Assembly: GCA_963699305.1 (NCBI GenBank)
Contig: OY969431.1
Location: forward strand, 682,001 to 746,000
DNA length: 64,000 bases
Direction of reading: 5' to 3'
Source: JBGQAS01 sp963699305
GTDB lineage: Bacteria; Chloroflexota; Anaerolineae; Anaerolineales; Anaerolineaceae
Under the pieces are notes generated by a model that worked only from the letters and a program-made list of their open reading frames with translations, searched no databases and was not told the origin of the DNA. Made by a program: the position numbers and the translations under genes. Below, one piece after another: positions 1-9,728 of this stretch (positions within the stretch are counted from its first letter, which is position 1; every line of letters starts with the position of its first letter).

Positions 1-405
1 AAAAGAAATGAAATGCCAGAGATGATTAGTGTCTGCCTTCGTTCTCCAAGCAATGCTACGATAAGGACGGCACCTAAAAAATAGATTCTTCCATCACCAG
101 TGACCCCATTGGAGATTAATATTTGTCACTCCCAATAAGAAAAAGGCACTCACTAAACCATAAAACCGAATACGAAAATCAAGCTTACTAAGGAACGCCA
201 AAGCAAGTTCGGCAACAAGGAAAATGGTAATGGGAATTATCTGAAGATATTTATTTTCTTGGATGAAAAAGATAACACGAATAATATATAGGACAGAGGC
301 GGTTGCTGCTCCACTAAAGAGAGCATAAATTAAATATTGCTCCCGAACTTTCGTTAATTCATCTCTTGTGGATTGATTTTCCATATTCTGACGAGGTACT
401 TTCAT
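1..405 (-). CDS. Membrane sensor protein, N-terminal part (runs off window, frameshifted)
   Basis: The first 103 codons encode a short charged N-terminus and three or four hydrophobic segments, ending in a premature stop at about 94. In the next frame, from about position 105 to 1, the translation continues as SNGVTGDGRIYFLGAVLI and stays open to the window edge. The GDGR motif followed by a hydrophobic stretch is typical of membrane sensor domains of Anaerolineae histidine kinases and GAF proteins (recalled family feature). One surplus base near 105 explains the break. The start ATG overlaps the stop of the upstream GAF gene as ATGA. It is the last visible gene of a receiver-receiver-GAF operon, so a sensor kinase is likely, but no kinase domain lies inside the window. 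Confidence 0.6.
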
Positions 406-1670
406 TTTTCCTCACTTATGCTTTTTTCTGAGGGAGTGTTATCCAGAGAAGTGGCATGCAGATGGACTGATACTTTGCTTACTTCGGGCAATTGACTTAC
501 TTCACGTGAGACCGTTTTAAGAATTTCCTCAACCGAAGAAACTTGCGCAAATTGAGCCATCAAATGGTTTAGGCGTTTCTCCAGTTGAGCTTTTCGACGC
601 GTTTCCTCCAGGAGTTGTACACTGGATAAAATTGCTCCCAACGATTTACCCAATGTGACCAGGATTTCAAAATCATTTTCATCGAATGCTTTAGGTTGTT
701 TACTTTCGACATTAATGATTCCCATTAACCTATCTTGGAAAATAATTGGGACAGCTATCTCAGAGTGTATCTCTTTGTCGATCGGAATAAACCGTGCATC
801 ACCCTGAGTCTCGTTTAGCCGGATAGGTTGAAGCGTATTTGCAACAATTCCTACAACTCCTTCACCTTTTTTTACTCGAATCGCAGAAGTATCAATATTT
901 TCGTAGCCAGTGGAAGTTCGAATGAATAAGGAGTCTTCCGAATCCAACATAAAGATCGAAATTTGTGATTGCGGTATTGCTTTGAAAAGATTATCCGAAG
1001 TTGCTTGAAGTGCTCTTCCCATTTCAGTGCTTGTAGTGACTGAGGAAGTGATATCGTAAAACACCTGGTTTTTTCGGAGCCGTTCAATATTCATTTTCAT
1101 TGAATTCGATACGGATAAGGCATACCCCACCTCGTTAGCGATTATTTCGAAAATTGAAATATCGTCCAGAGAGAATGTGGTTACGTCTTTTGAATAGATA
1201 TCCATCACTCCAATAACAATCCCATTGGATTCCATAGGGATAATCAATTCTGAGGTTGTTTCAGGAAGTAAAGAATTATTCGTATAAAGAGGATCGGTCT
1301 TGGTATCAGAAACGAGATAGTATTTATTTGTCGAAACCGCTTGACTAATCAATGATGGGTTATTGGTTTCAATCTTCGATCCACTCAATTTCATTTTTGT
1401 GCCAGTTTCACCTGAACCTGCTTCTAAAACTAGATTCTTTTTCTGTTCATCTAGAAGGAATATCGAAATATGATACAAACCAAAACGATCGCGTATTTGT
1501 GTAATTAAACGTGCAAGCGTTCCCTCTCCAGAAATACCGGTGGAAAGATTTCTTATCGCATCCATGGTCAGGCTGAGCTGGGATAATCGTGTTTTTAGCT
1601 CAGAATAATTCGCTTTTTCGGATGGGGCAATAGAACTTGGAGAAGAAATATTTACCTGGTTATCATCCAT
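402..1670 (-). CDS. Double GAF-domain signalling protein
   Basis: A 422-residue soluble protein. After a short coiled-coil-like N-terminus (about residues 20-50), two GAF domains follow at about 50-195 and 205-352. Both carry the usual pattern of a sensory domain, for example PMESNGIVIGVMDIYS in the first and PIIFQDRLMGIINVES in the second. A helical tail of about 70 residues follows. No HATPase, GGDEF or receiver domain is present, so it probably binds a small ligand or light-sensitive cofactor and passes the signal to a partner. It lies in an operon with two stand-alone receivers upstream and a membrane sensor downstream. A TAGGTGG ribosome site precedes its ATG, and its stop overlaps the next start by 4 nt. 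The ligand cannot be deduced. Confidence 0.8.
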   Translation of the reverse strand: MDDNQVNISSPSSIAPSEKANYSELKTRLSQLSLTMDAIRNLSTGISGEGTLARLITQIRDRFGLYHISIFLLDEQKKNLVLEAGSGETGTKMKLSGSKIETNNPSLISQAVSTNKYYLVSDTKTDPLYTNNSLLPETTSELIIPMESNGIVIGVMDIYSKDVTTFSLDDISIFEIIANEVGYALSVSNSMKMNIERLRKNQVFYDITSSVTTSTEMGRALQATSDNLFKAIPQSQISIFMLDSEDSLFIRTSTGYENIDTSAIRVKKGEGVVGIVANTLQPIRLNETQGDARFIPIDKEIHSEIAVPIIFQDRLMGIINVESKQPKAFDENDFEILVTLGKSLGAILSSVQLLEETRRKAQLEKRLNHLMAQFAQVSSVEEILKTVSREVSQLPEVSKVSVHLHATSLDNTPSEKSISEEK

Positions 1671-1677
1671 AATCCAC

Positions 1678-2139
1678 CTATTTATTCAGATCCCAAACTT
1701 TTCCACCCGAAAGCATATTTTGGATTTGTTCCGGAAATTTATCGGGGTTTAACGGTTTTCCAATGAATCCATCAAAACCTGCCAATAATGCTTTATTCAT
1801 TTGTTCTTCGCTCGACAGGGCAGTGATTGCAATGATGGGGACTGAATTTAATCGATTTGAGTGACGGATTTTCTTAAGTGCTGCATATCCATCTTCATAG
1901 GGCAACATAATGTCCATTAATATTAGATCTATGGAAGGGATCGTATCTGCAAATTCCAACACTTCATATCCGGAAGTTTTCCAGTCACATTGAATATTAA
2001 GTTCTTCAAGCATTCTAGCAATCAAGTAAAAATTAGCTGCATTATCTTCGACAATTAAGACGTGGGTAATTTTTGGTTGGACCCCTTGTTCGGAGAAAGA
2101 AGTGGAATCTTCCATCTTTTGATTCATTATTTTTGGCAA
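1678..2139 (-). CDS. Stand-alone response-regulator receiver
   Basis: A CheY-like receiver preceded by about 25 disordered residues. The core begins THVLIVEDNAANF (acidic pocket ED), the phospho-acceptor Asp is in LILMDIMLP, the conserved Thr is in IAITALS and the Lys in IGKPL. No output domain follows, so it must act by protein contact, as in phosphorelays or CheY-type switches. The longest frame starts at TTG 2139, 1 nt after the stop of the previous receiver; an ATG at 2127 is the alternative. It is the second of two consecutive receivers in the operon, which suggests a multi-step relay with the GAF and sensor proteins downstream. Confidence 0.8.
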   Translation of the reverse strand: MPKIMNQKMEDSTSFSEQGVQPKITHVLIVEDNAANFYLIARMLEELNIQCDWKTSGYEVLEFADTIPSIDLILMDIMLPYEDGYAALKKIRHSNRLNSVPIIAITALSSEEQMNKALLAGFDGFIGKPLNPDKFPEQIQNMLSGGKVWDLNK

Positions 2140-2140
2140 G

Positions 2141-2531
2141 TTAATATCCTATCTTTCCATGAATGTAGCTATCTACATTCTCCAAGAATGAGTCAACATC
2201 GATGGGTTTCTCGATATAGCCATTACAACCTGCCTGGTATGTGCGTTCCCTGTCCCCTCTTAATGCATTGGCTGTAATTGCCACGATTGGTATGTGATTG
2301 TATATCGGGTTGGATTTCAATTGCATGGTTAAAGTATACCCATCCACATCGGGCATGTTGATGTCTAACAAAATAAGGTCCGGTTCGCATTTTTCCAACA
2401 TGGAGATTGCCTGAAAAGCACTTTCAGCTTCGACGACATTGTATCCACCGAATATTTAATAGCCTGCGAACCAGGGTTCGGTTTTCATCATTGTCTTCGA
2501 CGTGCAGAACAGTTCTTGAACTTTCTGCCAT
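2141..2531 (-). CDS. Stand-alone response-regulator receiver (frameshifted)
   Basis: The gene opens at ATG 2531 with AGGA upstream and the receiver start MAESSRTVLHVEDNDENRT. The frame is lost near 2455, and the shifted frame continues GGYNVVEAESAFQAISMLEK and on through LILLDINMPDVDGY (phospho-Asp), IVAITANA (Thr) and IEKPI (Lys). The two halves join into one normal CheY-like receiver of about 130 residues if one surplus base is removed. Nothing else is missing, so an assembly indel is more likely than a dead gene. It appears to be the first gene of the minus-strand signalling operon. Confidence 0.75.
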
Positions 2532-2639
2532 TTAGATCCTGAATAAAAAAATCTCTTTTCATATTATACAAGAGATTAAAGAAAGTATTGATGAACGAAA
2601 TTGTAAGGAAGATTTAGTCGAGCCGATGTAAGAAAAAGA

Positions 2640-2710
2640 GCGGGTGATGGGATTCGAACCCACGAATGGTAACTTGGGAAGCTACTGCCTTACCACTTGG
2701 CTACACCCGC
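2640..2710 (-). tRNA. tRNA-Gly (CCC)
   Basis: A 71-nt cloverleaf on the minus strand. The acceptor stem GCGGGTG pairs with CACCCGC, the anticodon stem GTAGC pairs with GTTAC around the loop TTCCCAA (anticodon CCC), and the T arm contains GGTTCGAATCC. No CCA is encoded. A TATAAT box at 2724-2729 (minus) could be its -10 element; the -35 is weak. Confidence 0.95.
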
Positions 2711-2827
2711 TATTAATGATGCAATTATATCAAAACTTAACCAATCCAAATATAATCAGACAATCCATATTCTATTGAATCTAGCACGATTATTGCAACA
2801 TTTTCTCAAAATGAAAGGAGATGGACT

Positions 2828-3555
2828 ATGCTTAATGGAATAATGCTTAAATCATTGCCGGTAGATTGGGTGAAAATCAAAAAAGAAAACAATTTTGTTT
2901 ACATTTATGCCAGAAATGGAATTAAGGATAACGCTTCCTTTGCGACATTGAGAAATGAGGCAATTAAAAATGGTGTATTTTGGGGAGCATATGCTGAATT
3001 CAATATGGATTGGTCTGTTGCGCAAGCACCCGATAAACAAGCCAGGGAGCTAGCGTTTTTGCTACAAGGTAATCCAGGAGATTTAATCCCAGCTTTTCAC
3101 CTGATTCCACAAAATTCTATGCCAACCAGGGATCTAATTTTAGGTTGGTTGGAGGTGTTAAATTCATCTTTCAACCAGTATTTCAAGAAAATACCCATGT
3201 TTGGGACAAATCCTAATACCATTAAATACCTTCAACCCATTCCTAATTCCTTGTTAAAAGTAGTTCTTTGTGGATTATGCACTGGAATACGGAAAATCCG
3301 AATTACTCACCCTGGTCGACTTGGGGTATCCATCAGATTAGCGCTGATGGACTACGATTCAATGGCACAGTCTCTCAATTGCTGCATTGGGCAGAAACAA
3401 ATCAAGCGCCTGCACCTACACAACCTCCCGTGGTCATCCCGCCAACGAATGACGAAACGCAAACAAACCCAAGTACAGGATTAACAGATGCTGAAAAACT
3501 TCAATTGGTTAATCTTGCGACAAAATGGCTAAAAAGCATTCATACCGGTAGTTGA
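2828..3555 (+). CDS. GH25-like (lysozyme-fold) protein, catalytic acids replaced, frameshifted
   Basis: AAAGGAG precedes ATG 2828. The translation follows the GH25 muramidase plan: VDWVKIKKENNFVYIYAR, then GVFWGAYAEF, a helix with AQAPDKQARELAFLL, and, after a frameshift near 3257, LWIMHWNTENPNYSPWSTW followed by IHQISADGLRFNG. The shift sits in an A run; one missing A restores a single frame of about 240 residues with a proline-rich linker and a short helical tail. GH25 enzymes use Asp residues near the N-terminus and a DxE motif on the fourth strand. Here the first position reads NGIML and the DxE strand reads AFHLIP, so neither acid pair is visible. No signal peptide is seen. It may be a sugar- or wall-binding pseudoenzyme. 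Family 0.65; loss of catalysis is an inference. Confidence 0.6.
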
Positions 3556-3612
3556 TAATCAAAACTCAAAAATCCGTCAATCGAACGTGATATTTGATCA
3601 AAAAGACCCTAA

Positions 3613-3640
3613 ATACCATCAGCAGGAATGCTGATGGTAT
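3613..3640 (+). terminator. Hairpin terminator after the GH25-like gene
   Basis: A perfect 12-bp stem (ATACCATCAGCA / TGCTGATGGTAT) with a GGAA loop, followed by AATGTTTTT. It separates the GH25-like gene from the mre operon. Confidence 0.7.
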
Positions 3641-3700
3641 AATGTTTTTCGTATTTCTGCATTGCTGAATAATATTAAATAGAAATATATAGGAGTGATT

Positions 3701-4762
3701 TTGGCAGCCAATCCATTGAACTGGCTCATGGGATTATTTTCCCTTGATATAGGAATAGACTTAGGGACTGCTAATACGTTAGTCCATGTCCGTGGTAAAG
3801 GGATTGTGATTAACGAGCCTTCCTGGGTGGCGGTTGATAAAAAAACGCGCAGACCGTTAGCAATAGGTTCACAAGCAAAAGAAATGGCAGGTCGGACTCC
3901 TGGAAGCGTGATTGTTGTCCGACCCCTGCGGGATGGCGTCATTTCCGAATTTGAGATCACCCAGGCTATGCTTGGATATTTTATTGGTAAAGCGCATCAA
4001 CAGACCGTTGCACCTATGCCCAGACCACGCGTGATCATCGGGATTCCATCGGGTGCCACGGAGGTCGAAAAAAGAGCTGTTTATGATGCATCCATGTCTG
4101 CGGGTGCACGAGAAACTTACTTGATAGAAGAACCTATTGCTGCTGCAATTGGAGCCGGACTACCGATTTCCGAAATTGGCGGAACAATGGTTACGGACAT
4201 GGGTGGGGGTACCACTGAAGTTGCGGTGATGTCAATGGGTAGCGTAGTCGTTTCGCGATCACTGAGAGTTGCCGGTGATGAATTCGATTCCGATATTGTT
4301 CAATACATTCGTAACAAGTACAACTTGTTGATTGGGGAGCGTCTGGCAGAGCAGATTAAGATTTCCATCGGTTCGGCTTTCCCACTCAATGTGGAAAAAA
4401 CATTTACAGCGCGTGGTCGAAATTTGATTACTGGACTGCCGGAATCTGTTGAGATTTCTTCCATTGAGATTCGCGAAGCTATATCCGGTTCTTTGCAGGT
4501 TATTATTGATACCATTAAAGATGCTATTGACGAAGTCCCTCCTGAAATGTTGACAGATCTTGTGGATTCAGGGATTTGTCTATGTGGTGGAAGTTCCCAA
4601 TTACAAGGTCTAGTCGAAAAATTAAACGATGAACTCAACATACGGGTTTGGTTAGCGGAAGATCCTATGACCTGTGTAGCACGCGGAGCAGGCTTAGTCC
4701 TTGAAAACCTGGATAAAAACAGACATTATCTTGTAAACCTTGAAAGAGGAAATTACCGGTAA
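3701..4762 (+). CDS. mreB: Rod shape-determining protein MreB
   Basis: Bacterial actin homologue that polymerises under the membrane and positions the wall-elongation complex. The phosphate-1 motif DIGIDLGTANTLV lies near residue 17, phosphate-2 is seen as TDMGGGTTEVAV, and the adenosine motif as CGGSSQLQGL. Its length (about 353) is normal for MreB. A GTG at 3695 extends the frame, but AGGAG (3691-3695) overlaps it; TTG 3701 lies 5 nt after AGGAG and gives MAANPLNWLMGLFS, so I prefer it. The amphipathic N-terminus (NWLMGLFS) could bind membrane. It is the first gene of the mre-min-rod cluster. Confidence 0.95.
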   Translation: MAANPLNWLMGLFSLDIGIDLGTANTLVHVRGKGIVINEPSWVAVDKKTRRPLAIGSQAKEMAGRTPGSVIVVRPLRDGVISEFEITQAMLGYFIGKAHQQTVAPMPRPRVIIGIPSGATEVEKRAVYDASMSAGARETYLIEEPIAAAIGAGLPISEIGGTMVTDMGGGTTEVAVMSMGSVVVSRSLRVAGDEFDSDIVQYIRNKYNLLIGERLAEQIKISIGSAFPLNVEKTFTARGRNLITGLPESVEISSIEIREAISGSLQVIIDTIKDAIDEVPPEMLTDLVDSGICLCGGSSQLQGLVEKLNDELNIRVWLAEDPMTCVARGAGLVLENLDKNRHYLVNLERGNYR

Positions 4763-4791
4763 GTCAAAATTACCGATAATGTTGGTAATGT

Positions 4792-5641
4792 TTGAGTGAA
4801 ATGAAATCTATTTCTCCACGAGCGATAACGATAATCATAATCAGCCTGATCATCATCGGTGTGATGGTCCTTGCGTTGGCAGGATATTTAAATTCCATTG
4901 TGGGAGCCGCCACACAACCTTTCATTGCCATACAAAGATGGATCAGTACACGGGTGGTAGCTTTTTCCGATTTCTTAACGTTGCCAAGAGATGTGACAAG
5001 CTTGCGACAACAAAATACCGAATTGCAATCTCAAGTATCACAGTTGGAATCACAAGTGATCGAATTAAAGCAGCAGCTTCAGTCAGGCGGAAGTTCTGTA
5101 TGCATTGCTCGATTTCGCACGTGCCCGACCCGAAAATCAATATATTGCTTCAACGATTATTGGTAGAGATCCCAGTCCATTTCTTCATTACATTATCATT
5201 GATCATGGTTCGGATGATGGGTTGCGCCATGGAATGCCGGTTGTTACGAATCAAGGACTGGTTGGTACCATAGATGCAGTAACTGCGAAAGCTGCACGTG
5301 TTTTATTGATCAATGATCCTGGTGCAGTTGTAAATATCTATCTTCAATCCACACAAGTACAAGCGCAGTTAAGCGGTTCATTAACTAGCGAAATATCCCT
5401 GGATATGGTCCCCCAGGACGTAGAAATACCTTCTGGTGAACTCATCCTTACTTCCGGGTTAGGTGGTGACTACCCTCAAGACATCATCGTAGGTCAGATA
5501 ACCAGTGTTCGAAAAAGGGAAAATGATCTTTTCCAAACTGCTGTGGTATCACCTGCAGTTGATTTTTCGAAACTTAGTGCTGTTTTGGTCATCATCAACT
5601 TCACACCAGTCGACATTACACCATTGCTCCCTCAACAATAA
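4792..5641 (+). CDS. mreC: Rod shape-determining protein MreC (frameshifted)
   Basis: MreC is a bitopic protein linking MreB to the periplasmic or extracellular synthases. The first frame gives a TM helix (residues about 10-32) and a coiled coil (LRQQNTELQSQVSQLESQ). The second frame gives LLDFARARPENQYIASTII and then the beta-barrel domain with DHGSDDGLRHGMPVV and VVSPAVDFSKL, which is typical MreC. The frame changes near 5090 and a one-base indel repairs it. MreC is normally essential in rod-shaped cells and the rest is intact, so an assembly error is likely. The start is TTG 4792 or ATG 4801. Confidence 0.88.
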
Positions 5642-5644
5642 ACC

Positions 5645-6145
5645 ATGGAAATCTTAATCGGGATTCTCGTTATCCTCTTTGCAGCAATAATGCAAAGCGC
5701 GGTTATCAGTCGAGTTTTTCTATTATCTGGAACAGCAGATATTGTTTTGGTCATCCTTATCGCCTGGTCCTTGAACGGCAAAATAAAAAATGCCTGGCCT
5801 GTTGCAATTTTTGCGGGTGCAATTATCAGCTTAATGTCCGGATTGCCATTTTATTTACCATTCATTTTTTATGGTGTCGCTACTTTAATCGCAAGGCAGT
5901 TTCATAATAAAATCTGGCAAACACCATTATTAATGACATTTGCAGTCACTCTTGCATCTTCTCTATTTCTATATGTTGGAACTACGCTGGCTTTACAAAT
6001 CAAGGGAACACCCATCGCTTTCGGTGAAGCATTTACAGTAGTAACCCTGCCCAGCACGTTGCTAAATCTTCTTTGGAGCATCCCTGTTTATTGGATTACG
6101 AAAGAATTGATCAATCGCCTTCATCCAGAAGGATCTGAAGAATGA
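5645..6145 (+). CDS. mreD: Rod shape-determining protein MreD
   Basis: A 166-residue protein, almost entirely hydrophobic with about five TM segments, as expected for MreD, the small membrane partner of MreC. Assignment rests on position between mreC and the PBP2 gene, length and the TM pattern. The 3' end overlaps mrdA by 4 nt (ATGA), so translation is probably coupled. Confidence 0.85.
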   Translation: MEILIGILVILFAAIMQSAVISRVFLLSGTADIVLVILIAWSLNGKIKNAWPVAIFAGAIISLMSGLPFYLPFIFYGVATLIARQFHNKIWQTPLLMTFAVTLASSLFLYVGTTLALQIKGTPIAFGEAFTVVTLPSTLLNLLWSIPVYWITKELINRLHPEGSEE

Positions 6146-8214
6146 AAACCAGAGAAAAAGTATTATCTACTCAAGTTGAAAAACTACGACTTAGGGTGAT
6201 TCGAATCTTTATTGCGGTTGTTTTAGGATTTTTTATTATCAAAATGTTCACCATTATGATAATCGAAGGCAAAGATTATTCAAAGCAAGCCGATACGAAT
6301 CGAACGAGCGAGATTAGCTTAACAACCCAGCGTGGGATTATTTACGATCGGAATGGTTATGTATTGGCACGCAACATTGCTTCTTTCAACGTTGTGATAA
6401 CACCAGCGGATTTACCTTCGGATCTTGGTGCGATTCAAGAAATTTACCGTAAACTTTCTGATTTGATCGATGTCCCTGTTTCAAACGGGGAAATCAATGA
6501 TGAAACGGTGAGAAACTTTTCTCCATGCCAAACTGATCTGGGCATCACGGAAATTGTTTATATTGGAGAAACCAATGCTCCTTATTCTCCGGTTCGGATT
6601 ACGTGCAATATTTCACAGACAAACGCTATGATCATTCGTTCCAAAAAGAATGATTGGCCAGGTGTCGATATTGAGATTGAACAAGTTCGAGATTATCCAA
6701 CCGGTTCACTCACAGCTCAAGTAATTGGCTTTCTTGGTCCCATCCCGGCCGCAGACGAAGATTATTATAGAAATCTAGGATTTCTTCCAGGTAGAGATAA
6801 AGTTGGATATGCAGGGGTCGAGAATTCATTGGATGACTTGCTGCGAGGAATAAATGGCAAACGCGTAGTGGAAGTCGATTCTGCAGGAAAAATAATCCGC
6901 GATTTGGAAGCACCAATAGAACCATTACCGGGAAACAATATTAAACTCACCATAGATACTCGATTACAGGCAGCAGCTGAAGCAGCTTTAGTGGGAGAAA
7001 TCGATTTTTGGAATACTTGGTTGAACAGGATTCAATCTTCTAGTGGTGCTGTTATTGCAATGAATCCGAAAACCGGAGAAATTTTAGCATTAGTATCTTA
7101 CCCAAGTTTTGAAAACAACCGGATGGCACGGTTAATCCCTGCATATTATTACAATCAATTGATCAACGATCCGAACAAACCCTTATTCAATCGAGCAATC
7201 TCAGCAGAGTTACCACCCGGATCTGTCTTTAAAATCAATGCGGCAATTGGCGCATTGAATGAAGGTGTAATTACCCCTGAAAAAGAACTATTTGACCCCG
7301 GTCATATCGACATACTACAGAAATTCACCCCTAATGATCCAGGAACTCCAAGGCAATTTGTTTGCTATAACCGGACGGGGCATGGATATCTTGATTTCTT
7401 GCATGGAGTTGCTTATTCCTGCGATGTATATTTTTACAAGATTGGTGGAGGTTTTGAGAATGAAGTTACTAGCGGTGGATTAGGGATATGGCGAATGAGT
7501 GAATATGCCAAGGCCTTGGGTTATGCTTCGTTGACCGGGATAGAACTACCAGGAGAAGCCACCGGCCTTATTCCAGATCCCAGGTGGAAAAGGATTACGC
7601 TAGGAGAAAATTGGTCTACCGGGGATACGTATATCGCCACTATTGGACAGGGTTATGTACTTGCGACTCCGCTTCAGGTTTTGTTGTCCTTTGCAACCAT
7701 TGCAAATGATGGGAAGATGATGAAACCTACTTTGGTTGAGCAGGTTCTTGATTCAGAAGGAAATGTGGTTAAGGATTTTACTCCAACGCTTATCCATGAT
7801 ATTACAAAAGATCCCATTATCAATTTACTGGATGAAAATAATCAACCGACAGGAGAAAAGAAGGTGGTTGAACCTTGGGTCATCCAGAAATTTCAACAAG
7901 GATTAAGAATGGTCGTAACGATGGGGACGGCAAAAGATGTTTTTGTTGATGCAACATATCAAGCATCAGGAAAAACGGGGACAGCGGAATATTGTGATGA
8001 TTTAGCAAAAGCAAAGAATTTGTGTCAACCTGAAAACTGGCCGACGCATTCCTGGTACGTTGGCTATGCTCCATATGATAATCCTGAAATTGCGGTGGTT
8101 GCATTCGTTTATAATGGTGGGGAGGGTGCGAGTGTTGCAGCTCCGATAGTAAAAAGAGTCCTGGATGCATATTTTGAACTTAAAGCCATAGACAGCGGAA
8201 CCGCGGAAGATTGA
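6142..8214 (+). CDS. mrdA: Penicillin-binding protein 2, elongation transpeptidase
   Basis: Class B PBP of 690 residues that cross-links peptidoglycan during elongation. One TM anchor lies at about 18-40, followed by the N-terminal dimerisation region (RGIIYDRNGYVLA) and the transpeptidase domain. The active-site triad is visible: PPGSVFK with Ser361 and Lys364, the SxN-equivalent S426-C-D428 (Asp in place of Asn), and KTG at 611-613. With RodA (9996-11094) it should form the polymerase/cross-linking pair. Confidence 0.93.
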   Translation: MKTREKVLSTQVEKLRLRVIRIFIAVVLGFFIIKMFTIMIIEGKDYSKQADTNRTSEISLTTQRGIIYDRNGYVLARNIASFNVVITPADLPSDLGAIQEIYRKLSDLIDVPVSNGEINDETVRNFSPCQTDLGITEIVYIGETNAPYSPVRITCNISQTNAMIIRSKKNDWPGVDIEIEQVRDYPTGSLTAQVIGFLGPIPAADEDYYRNLGFLPGRDKVGYAGVENSLDDLLRGINGKRVVEVDSAGKIIRDLEAPIEPLPGNNIKLTIDTRLQAAAEAALVGEIDFWNTWLNRIQSSSGAVIAMNPKTGEILALVSYPSFENNRMARLIPAYYYNQLINDPNKPLFNRAISAELPPGSVFKINAAIGALNEGVITPEKELFDPGHIDILQKFTPNDPGTPRQFVCYNRTGHGYLDFLHGVAYSCDVYFYKIGGGFENEVTSGGLGIWRMSEYAKALGYASLTGIELPGEATGLIPDPRWKRITLGENWSTGDTYIATIGQGYVLATPLQVLLSFATIANDGKMMKPTLVEQVLDSEGNVVKDFTPTLIHDITKDPIINLLDENNQPTGEKKVVEPWVIQKFQQGLRMVVTMGTAKDVFVDATYQASGKTGTAEYCDDLAKAKNLCQPENWPTHSWYVGYAPYDNPEIAVVAFVYNGGEGASVAAPIVKRVLDAYFELKAIDSGTAED

Positions 8215-8221
8215 CATCGAA

Positions 8222-8916
8222 ATGTCTGAGATAAATCCAAATGCATTATTCCAAATAAAAGGAATAAAGGACGGATTGCTTGTCACATTGGGTGAGGGTG
8301 ACTGGCAATTAATTCAAACCCAATTGTTTGATCAAATCGAATCACAATCCAATTTTTTTCGTGGTGCAAAATTAACCCTCGATGTGGGCTATCACATCTT
8401 ACACGCGATCGAATTGAGTACACTTCGTGATAAACTAGCTGATCAACAAGTAACCCTCACGGGGTTGATCAGCTTTTCGCCTACAACGGATGCAACCGCA
8501 CATCTGTTTGGACTTGCGACAAAACTTCCGGAAACAAAAATTGAACGGAATATTCACTCGATCTCAACTCTAGTCAACGGGGAAAATGCTATTTTGATCC
8601 AGAGAACAATGCGTTCAGGTTTCAAGGTCAACCATGAAGGTCATGTTGTCATCATTGGCGACATAAATCCAGGGGCAGAGGTGATTTCCGGGGGGAGTAT
8701 TGTTGTATGGGGTCGATTATTGGGTCAGGTGAATGCCGGGGCTGGCGGAGATGAATTAGCGCTGGTGTGTGCATTGGATTTTGCACCTAGTTTGTTGCGA
8801 ATTAATGAAATAACTGTATTAAACGCAAATAAAAAAAAGAGGGGAAAACCTCAGATGGCAATGCTCATTAATAACGAAATAATATTAAAGATTGGGATAT
8901 TAAGGAGAAAAAATAG
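8222..8916 (+). CDS. minC: Septum site-determining protein MinC (late frameshift)
   Basis: Inhibitor of FtsZ assembly activated by MinD. The C-terminal beta-helix domain is clear: RTMRSGFKVNHEGHVVIIGD, NPGAEVISGGSIVVWGRL, AGAGGDELALVCALDFAP and LRI. The N-terminal domain is shorter and less conserved, as usual. The annotated frame runs on to 8941 with an odd tail, but in the neighbouring frame the end reads KDWDIKEKK and stops at 8916, matching normal MinC endings. One missing A near 8887 explains this. I therefore end the gene at 8916, 6 nt before minD. Confidence 0.88.
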
Positions 8917-8922
8917 ACTAAC

Positions 8923-9727
8923 ATGGCAGCCAAAGTTGTAACATTTACATCCGGGAAAGGTGGTGTAGGAAAAACCACTGCCACCGCAAATGTGGCATGT
9001 GCTCTTGCTGGGTTGGATAAAAAAGTAGTTTGTATTGATGGAGATATCGGGTTACGCAATCTCGATGTCGTCCTTGGCTTGGAAAACCGCATTGTTTATG
9101 ATCTGGTAGATGTTGTTGAGGGGCGATGCCGTCTTCGGCAAGCAATGATCCATGACAAACGTTTAGAAAACCTGTATTTGATCCCAGCTGCCCAAACTCG
9201 CGATAAAAGCGCCGTATCCCCTAGCGACATGATTCGATTATGTGATGAATTAAGGGAAGAATTCGATTGGATTCTTATCGATTCGCCGGCAGGGATTGAA
9301 AGAGGTTTCAGGAACGCGATTGCACCTGCAGATCTGGTTTTGCTTATTACAAATCCTGAAGTATCTGCCGTTCGAGATGCTGACCGGGTCATTGGTCTTG
9401 TTGAAGCAGAAGAGAAAGGTCCCGCAAAATTAATACTCAAACCGGGTGAATATCAACCTTGTAAAAAGAGGTGATATGATGAACGCGGAAGACGTCCTGG
9501 AATCGTTGGCAATTCCGATGATAGGTATCATCCCTGAAGATGAGACGGTTGTTGTCAGTACAAATCGGGGTCAACCCGTTGCAATTGAAGGAAAATCAAA
9601 AGCAGGACAGGCATTTAAGAATATTGCACACCGGTTGAATGGTGAAGAAGTACCTTTTCTCAATCTAGATGAAAAAGATGATTTTTTCAGTCGGTTTTCA
9701 AAAATGATAAGCAAGGGAGGAGGATAA
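8923..9727 (+). CDS. minD: Septum site-determining protein MinD (frameshifted)
   Basis: Membrane-associated ParA-type ATPase that recruits MinC and is released by MinE. The deviant Walker A KGGVGKTT lies at residues 11-18, followed by the switch DGDIGLRNLDVVLG and Walker B ILIDSPAGIE. The frame breaks near 9440: one surplus A in CTCAAACCGG turns LNRVNINLVKRGDMM into a stop. The second part ends SRFSKMISKGGG, where an amphipathic membrane-binding helix is expected. The ATPase is otherwise complete, so an assembly indel is likely. AAGGAG upstream serves as ribosome site. Confidence 0.93.
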
Positions 9728-9728
9728 A

